Source of the DNA: Paramoeba atlantica
Lineage: Eukaryota > Discosea
DNA length: 64,000 nucleotides
Direction of reading: 5' to 3'
Assembly: GCA_977017575.1 (NCBI GenBank)
Contig: CDRNVI010000002.1
Location: 558,001 to 622,000, forward strand
Part shown: positions 59,641 to 64,000 of the stretch, in pieces
Numbering within the stretch: the stretch's first letter is position 1
Layout: each line of letters opens with the position of its first letter
The notes under the pieces: model-generated
Seen by the model: only the letters and a program-made list of their open reading frames with translations
What the model was told of the DNA's origin: nothing
The model's database searches: none
Translations under genes and position numbers: made by a program

Positions 59641-60075
59641 CGAAATCTTTGCAGCTGATATCCTTTCTTGAGAAGGACAAACGGGGTACAGACTATGCGA
59701 TATGAAGGAACAATGGCAGGAATGTGTTTCGTTTTTTTTGTTTTTGTTTTGATTTGAAAGAACTTCACGATATTCAAGTTCAAGTAAAATCAAAATTTCC
59801 ATTGTGCAATTCTTTTCGTAAACTTTCAGTATCTGGGCCGTTGTATACGAGGTTCCGTGACTGTGATGAATCCGAGTGTTCTGATTGCGTGTCGCAGTCC
59901 GTTTGCAAGATGTTCTTTATATTCAACGAACTTGAATTTGAGATTTTGATTCACTTTTTATAAAGAACAGTGACAAAGAACACTACATAAGAAAAAGGTC
60001 TGTTTCAAAGTAAACTTCGTAGCCTGACATCTTCGTCTTCTTTTCTTCGTCTGACGCAATCGTCTCAAAGCCTGT
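59629..60075 (-). other. 440 bp insertion in LINE-B1, with a VIPER-like motif inside
   Basis: It splits SLAT from VRAESERRRRN. CGACAG occurs at both borders and may be a 6 bp target duplication. AATTCTTTTCGTAAACTTTC at 59809-59828 is the reverse complement of the VIPER-like repeat start, and the same word is at 56428-56447. No convincing ORF or poly(A). It may be a composite of a small YR-type element and other DNA. Confidence 0.45.
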
Positions 60076-60265
60076 CGCCAATGAGAACTTGACTGCCGAT
60101 AGCAACTTATGCCATATCTGGTTTTTGAGCTTTTGCGGACTATCCGCGTATTCACGCATGAGGTCTCTGAAAATTGAAATGACGCATGGAATGAATTCGG
60201 TTTCAATGGTTTTTGTCGTGGGAAGTGGTTCAAAGTCAAGGTCTTTTTTTCTCAATACCATCTTT
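60076..60265 (-). pseudogene. LINE-B1 pre-RT segment
   Basis: On the minus strand: MVLRKKDLDFEPLPTTKTIE then FIPCVISIFRDLMREYADSP and IWHKLLSAVKFSLAT. It aligns with MDLDPMPTLRSVSSEFVPCV in the 51758-54420 copy. To the right (60266 on) the sequence turns into a plus-strand proline-rich LINE-B1 N-terminus, so this copy is truncated there. The glycine-rich continuation of the minus-strand frame is only the antisense of that proline tract. Confidence 0.7.
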
Positions 60266-60952
60266 CCACCCCCCGCACCATCGACGCCATCGCCACCTCG
60301 GGCACCCTCACCTCCGCCGTCTGCGCCGACGCCTCCGCCATCTCCGCGATCTTCGTTGCCTCCTACACCGCTCGCATTTCGAGGGCCGACGACCCTTCCG
60401 CCGACTGAAGCGCGTTCGCCGTCGCCACCTCCGCCCCTCACATTGCGGGAGCCGTCGTCCCCCCAAACGAATACACCGCGATCGGACCCGGTGTTACCAC
60501 CACCATTGCCGTCTCCGACACCACTACCCTTGCCGCTGCCGACACCCCGCAAGCCTCGAATCAAAGTGATAATGCAGAAAAAGAAGCCTGAGGATCACAG
60601 GTTGCACCGAGATAAAGAACAAACAACTCTGGAACCCTCTCGTCTGGAAACACTCGGGAAAGTTGCTGGCGTCGTCGGAAAAACCGTGTGGAAAGGTCTT
60701 CTGACACTGCACGGTTTCCCAACTGCGGAAGAAAGATTGGAGCGCGAACGAAGGCTCTCGGAGATCGAAGCTCAAGAAAAGCAATTCAGCGCCCCATCGC
60801 CCACTTCGTCGGACTTGGCTACATCCTCCGTTGTCAAAAGCATTGAGACTCCAGCGCCGAGCATGAGAGGAGAGACGAAGGAGTCAGATACACAAGATCA
60901 GACCTTTGCTGACTGTATTACGCCCGACGAAACTCGGGCTCACCCCAACTGA
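60266..60952 (+). CDS. LINE-B1 N-terminal proline-rich part
   Basis: The frame is open from before 60266 to a stop at 60950-60952. It reads PPPAPSTPSPPRAPSPPPSA, then PLPLPTPRKPRIKVIMQKKK, then a helical, charged segment KTVWKGLLTLHGFPTAEERL and ERERRLSEIEAQEKQFSAPS. No enzymatic motif. The long ORF starting at 60089 includes antisense sequence of the neighbouring copy and its first 60 codons are not real. The last residues already lie in the C-terminal part, read in the wrong frame. Confidence 0.6.
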   Translation, partial: PPPAPSTPSPPRAPSPPPSAPTPPPSPRSSLPPTPLAFRGPTTLPPTEARSPSPPPPLTLREPSSPQTNTPRSDPVLPPPLPSPTPLPLPLPTPRKPRIKVIMQKKKPEDHRLHRDKEQTTLEPSRLETLGKVAGVVGKTVWKGLLTLHGFPTAEERLERERRLSEIEAQEKQFSAPSPTSSDLATSSVVKSIETPAPSMRGETKESDTQDQTFADCITPDETRAHPN

Positions 60953-61940
60953 ACCGATTCGCGAAGCAGCGTTCTTCAAATCCAAACGAGCAGCTATGGA
61001 GCGACCAATTCATCTTTCAGCTCCCGCTACTCTAATGGATTTGCCAGCGCTGAACTCGCTCTCCAGCCAACGACCTCTCACTGATGAAGCGGTTACGGAA
61101 GAAGTCCACCACAATGCAGTGCGCGAGTCTTTGATGAAAGACAAGGGTCAGGCTGATATCATTCGTGTGGCCAGTGCGAAAGGGAATTACAATTGGCTCA
61201 CCGCTTGCACCAAATTCATTCCTTCGCGACTTTTCACGTTGGCGATAATGCCCCGTTTCGGAATAGAGCATCCGTTGCTACCATCGAAGGTACAATGTCC
61301 TGGGTGCCACGTTCTCCTCACCTCCAGCAGCGCAATTGCTCACGTGTCCGGATGCGTTAAATGCTCTGGGATTAACGCTACCACAAAACACAACAGAATG
61401 GTGCGTCAACTCTATGCGCTATGTATTAAGGCCGGCATTCCCTGCGAGCTCGAACCTAGACAATTCGCGACATACACCTGCGGAAAGTGCGGTACCACTG
61501 TTGACGGTGAAAATAAAGCGTCACACCAAAGGACTTGCGGATCTGGTTCATTCCACCATTCCGGGCCAGATTTAGTCATCCATTGGGCAGACGGGGACAT
61601 CTTTTATGATTTTACCGTCATACACGAGCTTTCACAATCCAACATCAAACGCAGCGGCGCAATTCTCATGCGAGACGCTATCAAGCGTAAGATTAACCGG
61701 TACGTCGTGTCGAGCTTAATTCCGAAACAGCAGTTTTTGTGCATTCCCATGCTTTCTGGAGGCGCCATGCATCCAAACACCAAGGAATTATTGTCGGCTC
61801 TTGCAGATGCATGTGGACTGGCACGCGATAAGATTCACCAGGATTTCGCTTTGCAATTGCAAGAACTGAATGGTTCGGTCGCAATGTCTCAATTTAGGAA
61901 ATACTTGGCACCGGTCGATGGAGATGAAACGGCCCTGTGA
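60920..61940 (+). CDS. LINE-B1 C-terminal part: zinc fingers and RLE
   Basis: The frame is open from KLGLTPTEPIREAAF to the stop at 61938-61940 (about 340 residues). It covers the end of the RT thumb, the connector ESLMKDKGQADIIRVASAKG, fingers CPGCHVLLTSSSAIAHVSGC ending CVKC and YTCGKCGTTVDGENK...H...C, the nuclease core HHSGPDLVIHWADGDIFYDF followed by TVIHELSQS, and the tail IPMLSGGAMHPNTKELLSAL. The ATG at 60906 may serve as a start. Intact as a finger/RLE module without an RT. Confidence 0.75.
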
Positions 61941-62325
61941 ATACCAGTTGAATGCCGTTAGCGAGGTGCGTTAAAAAAAAATAGGAAATCTTTAACGGTG
62001 AATTTTGAATACACGATAAATCAAGAATACCACAATAGTGTTCACATTAGTAATTCCGATAATATATTTGTTAAGACCCTTTCAGTCTATAAATCAGCTC
62101 GACTGCCGATATCGTTGGCGAGAGGCACGGAGGAAACGGCGGTGATGTCAACAGGGGAAGCCGAGTAAATTGGAAATAAGTTAAGGCTGCAAGTTGCAGC
62201 TATAAGGTTAAAAATTTTTGCACAAATGATGGCGAATATATCTAAATATAGTTACCTTCGTCAAAAAAAAAAAAGATATTTTATTTATAAAAGGATTTTC
62301 TGCAAAAAAAAAAAAAAAAAAAAAA
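61941..62325 (+). other. LINE-B1 3'UTR and unassigned AT-rich sequence with A-runs
   Basis: There is no gene. Bases 61941-62095 are LINE-B1 3'UTR. Bases 62096-62263 are unassigned. Two A-runs (62264-62274 and 62304-62325) enclose a 29-base AT-rich piece, and the second leads straight into the SL-like sequence of the next unit. Confidence 0.55.
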
Positions 62326-62384
62326 TAGACGATAAAGATACAGTTTCTGTACCTTGTTGTTTTCTTCCATACACCATCTTCCAG
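62326..62384 (+). promoter_or_regulatory. Spliced-leader-like 5' end plus polypyrimidine-AG
   Basis: GACGATAAAGATACAG and onward to CCTTGTTG (62328-62359) follows an A-run. A pyrimidine-rich stretch ends CTTCCAG at 62384, three bases before the ATG at 62388. It is the same arrangement as in LINE-A, here on a LINE-B2 derivative. Confidence 0.7.
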
Positions 62385-62387
62385 ACC

Positions 62388-63446
62388 ATGGGAGGGCACC
62401 CCCCTCAAATACACTCCTTTTTGTCGGCATCCCCCTTCCCCGTCTCGTCCCATCACCCCCCTGCGCCGCATCCCCCCACCTCACCCTCCCTCCGCAGTGC
62501 GCTTGCCCCCCTGTTGTGTTTCTCTCTCGCGTCCCCCACCCCCGTGTCAGCAGCCAAAAGTATACAATACTTGCTCACGGGGTGGGGGCAGAGTTCCTGG
62601 CAGATGGGCCCGTGCTTCGCCTCCTCTCGCCCCTGCGTCAGTCCCCCCGTGTCTCTCTCCGCGCTCTTCTCAAGCGCGGAGGAAGCTAATTTTCACCTCG
62701 AACATACAAGTAACTACGTTAACCCGTATCTTTTCAGATACACGCTCATGATGCGCTTGGGAATCGGCGTGCCAAAAGCACCGACCAAAATGATTTGCCC
62801 TGGATGTTCGAATCAAGAATCTCCTTCAACCATCCTTCCCCACGTTGCTGGATGTTCCCGTTACTCCGGCATGAACTCTACCCGCAAGCATTCACACATC
62901 GTCCGTTATCTCGCAGAGTTATGCTCAAAAGCAGGCCTTCCTAGTGTTATCGAACCGCGCATTTACTCTTCGTACCACTGCACAAAATGTAAGTGCACGA
63001 TTTCCGCAGAAGTCGCCGAGCAACATCCTTGCAAAGCCCGCCGCATTCGTTCCGGCCCAGATCTTGCCATCATGTGGCCTCACATCGGTGAGGTGCTCTA
63101 TGATTTTACAGTGGTTCATACGTGCTGTACTAGCTATGCCAAACAAACCAGCTCTGCCCTCATGCAACAGGTCGCCGACAGAAAGTACAAGAAATATGTG
63201 GTTGAGAAAGGCGTCGACAGCGATTCATTCAAATGTCTGGCCGCAACAGATTGCGGCCTGCTACATGTTGATACAAAGGCCCTATTAAAGGCTCTCTCAC
63301 AAAGAGCGAAGCTGAACTATGATAACGTGCGCAACGCGTTCCAACTCGAGATTGAGAAGATGTCCGCTTACACGATAGTATCTCAACTCAGAGACTACAT
63401 CCCGGCAGAGAAATGGATGGGAGGACTTCGTATAAGTTTACGATAA
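62388..63446 (+). CDS. SL-headed, RT-less zinc-finger/RLE protein derived from LINE-B2
   Basis: An uninterrupted 352-codon ORF. The first 100 residues (MGGHPPQIHSFLSASPFPVS and onward) are Pro/Ser-rich and match no other copy here. From NFHLEHTSNYVNPYLFRYTL it is LINE-B2 C-terminus: finger CPGCSNQESPSTILPHVAGC, TRKHSHIVRYLAELC, finger YHCTKCKCTI, RLE SGPDLAIMWPHIGEVLYDFT and end YTIVSQLRDYIPAEKWMGGL. The RT and barrel-like module are absent. Alternatives: a deletion product frozen by chance, or a protein kept for its DNA-binding/nicking activity. The open frame and leader make expression plausible. I see no introns. Confidence 0.75.
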   Translation: MGGHPPQIHSFLSASPFPVSSHHPPAPHPPTSPSLRSALAPLLCFSLASPTPVSAAKSIQYLLTGWGQSSWQMGPCFASSRPCVSPPVSLSALFSSAEEANFHLEHTSNYVNPYLFRYTLMMRLGIGVPKAPTKMICPGCSNQESPSTILPHVAGCSRYSGMNSTRKHSHIVRYLAELCSKAGLPSVIEPRIYSSYHCTKCKCTISAEVAEQHPCKARRIRSGPDLAIMWPHIGEVLYDFTVVHTCCTSYAKQTSSALMQQVADRKYKKYVVEKGVDSDSFKCLAATDCGLLHVDTKALLKALSQRAKLNYDNVRNAFQLEIEKMSAYTIVSQLRDYIPAEKWMGGLRISLR

Positions 63447-63616
63447 GAAATTTAGGAGACTTTATTTTGTTGATATTGCAGATGGTGCCCCGAAAGGGGT
63501 CTAAACTGTTTTCAAATTCTACCCCGAAATGGGTCTAAACTATTTATCTATGTACCAGGGATAGATTGAGGTAATTATAAATATACTGTATATTAGTGAC
63601 ATTTCCTCCTATAAAC
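63447..63616 (+). other. 3' flank of the RT-less LINE-B2 unit
   Basis: There is no gene and no poly(A). It contains two copies of CCCCGAAA...GGGTCTAAACT (63488 and 63522) about 34 bases apart. The next element begins at about 63617 without a clear boundary. Confidence 0.5.
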
Positions 63617-64000
63617 AACAAAAACGTAGAACCAACCCGCCAAATGGAGCCCGCGACCCCATGGCATATCAGAAAGTTGCGCGCCAAACTCATACCAAGG
63701 GATTCGATAGCGGTGTTGATCTGTTGGAAAGCCGCGGGCCGATGGACCGAGGTAGCCGAATTGACCAAAGACCGGTTTGTCAAGGTGGACGACAACGAAG
63801 TAATTGTGTATTGGGGGCGGCAAACGAAAACCAGACGACTCAACCCGTATCGGTTATCCATGTGCACAACGATAGTGGTTCCAGGGACTCCAGAGATAGC
63901 TCAACACGTCAGGCATATGATTGCAGGGCAGCGCATAAGCGCCACGACAGTACGGGAGATGGATCTCCGAATACGCAAGATTCTGGGCCCGAAATTCGGA
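63617..64000 (+). mobile_element. Third VIPER-like element: recombinase fragment, cut by window end
   Basis: From NVEPTRQMEPATPWHIRKLR the sequence is a YR gene fragment, with LICWKAAGRWTEVAELTKDR, VYWGRQTKTRRLNPYRLS and TTVREMDLRIRKILGPKFG, matching the recombinases at 27217 and 41775. It is truncated on the left, starting well inside the gene, and runs off the window. A second frame is open along its entire length, as in the other two copies. Old fragment of a third lineage. Confidence 0.75.

Larger units (their letters stand above)
57911..60265 (-). mobile_element. LINE-B1 copy reduced to its RT region, minus strand
   Basis: It starts at the conserved pre-RT block VLRKKDLDFEPLPTTKTIET (about 60265). 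It contains the RT with a roughly 440 bp insertion (59629-60075) and a small duplication with an A-run (59222-59262), and stops at PEDEETR (about 57940). There the zinc finger and RLE are missing and GATAAATCAAGAATACCACA and onward follows directly. That same sequence lies in the 3'UTR of the LINE-B1 copy at 62019, so the C-terminal coding part has been deleted. Confidence 0.75.
60266..62095 (+). mobile_element. LINE-B1 derivative lacking the RT, plus strand
   Basis: A proline-rich N-terminal part (60266-60920) is joined directly to the C-terminal part starting at KLGLTPTEPIREAAF (about 60920), so barrel-like module and RT are absent. The two parts are in different frames. The 3'UTR (61941-62095) has GATAAATCAAGAATACCACA at 62019 and TTTGTTAAGACCCTTT near the end, but no poly(A) directly after. 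Confidence 0.75.

Noticed and set aside
60089-60265. Start of the long plus-strand ORF before the proline-rich region, and the glycine-rich minus-strand ORF 60266-60564
   Set aside because: Each is the antisense of a real LINE-B1 segment on the other strand.

Overview
The window reads as a retroelement graveyard from a euglenozoan protist (kinetoplastid- or diplonemid-like), and I find no certain host gene in 64 kb. Three observations point to Euglenozoa. (1) Several elements begin with a sequence ending CAGTTTCTGTACCTTGTTG, closely matching the 3' half of euglenozoan spliced-leader (SL) exons as I remember them. (2) One LINE has the endonuclease-RT-RNase H order of the trypanosomatid ingi/L1Tc group. 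(3) Two large tyrosine-recombinase (YR) retroelements match the gag/YR/RT-RNase H layout of VIPER/Ngaro (DIRS order). The species and family names are from memory, not from a search.

Five kinds of element account for nearly everything. LINE-A: C2H2 fingers, RT with a YLDD motif, CCHC finger, restriction-like endonuclease (RLE), and a structured GC-rich 3'UTR with a poly(A) tail. LINE-B: proline-rich N-terminus, a small beta-barrel-like module, RT, zinc fingers and another RLE; subtypes B1 and B2. An ingi-like LINE with a (GTT)n tail. An RTE-like LINE. VIPER/Ngaro-like YR elements. A 0.7 kb SINE-like insertion and several tiny fragments make up the rest.

Layout. 1-12938: truncated LINE-A copies on the plus strand, one split by a full-length ingi-like LINE (6032-10806) with an 11 bp target duplication; then a short stretch (11995-12861) with a tRNA-like sequence, repeats and a hairpin. 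12939-22389: two full-length LINE-A copies, each starting with an SL sequence directly after the poly(A) of another copy. 22390-22765: RTE-like fragment. 22766-46343: one LINE-B1 copy split by a SINE-like element (23303-24014), a VIPER-like element (25793-38393) and a second VIPER-like element (about 40187-45428). The first VIPER-like element holds an RTE-like LINE (13 bp target duplication), which in turn holds a minus-strand array of LINE-A copies (about 13 bp target duplication). 46344-49825: an intact-looking LINE-B2. 49826-51264: LINE-A 3'UTR and RTE-like remnant. 51306-60265: mainly minus-strand LINE-B1 copies and fragments. 60266-63600: two LINE-B copies lacking the RT, one SL-headed with an open frame. 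63617-64000: start of a third VIPER-like copy, cut by the window edge.

Main points for follow-up: DNA-encoded SL sequences at element 5' ends; head-to-tail stacking at poly(A) tails; a 3'UTR fold supported by compensatory changes; a barrel-like module shared by unrelated LINEs; a second open frame across the recombinase gene in all three VIPER-like copies; and an SL-headed, RT-less zinc-finger/RLE gene. All coordinates and comparisons were read by eye and no alignment was run.
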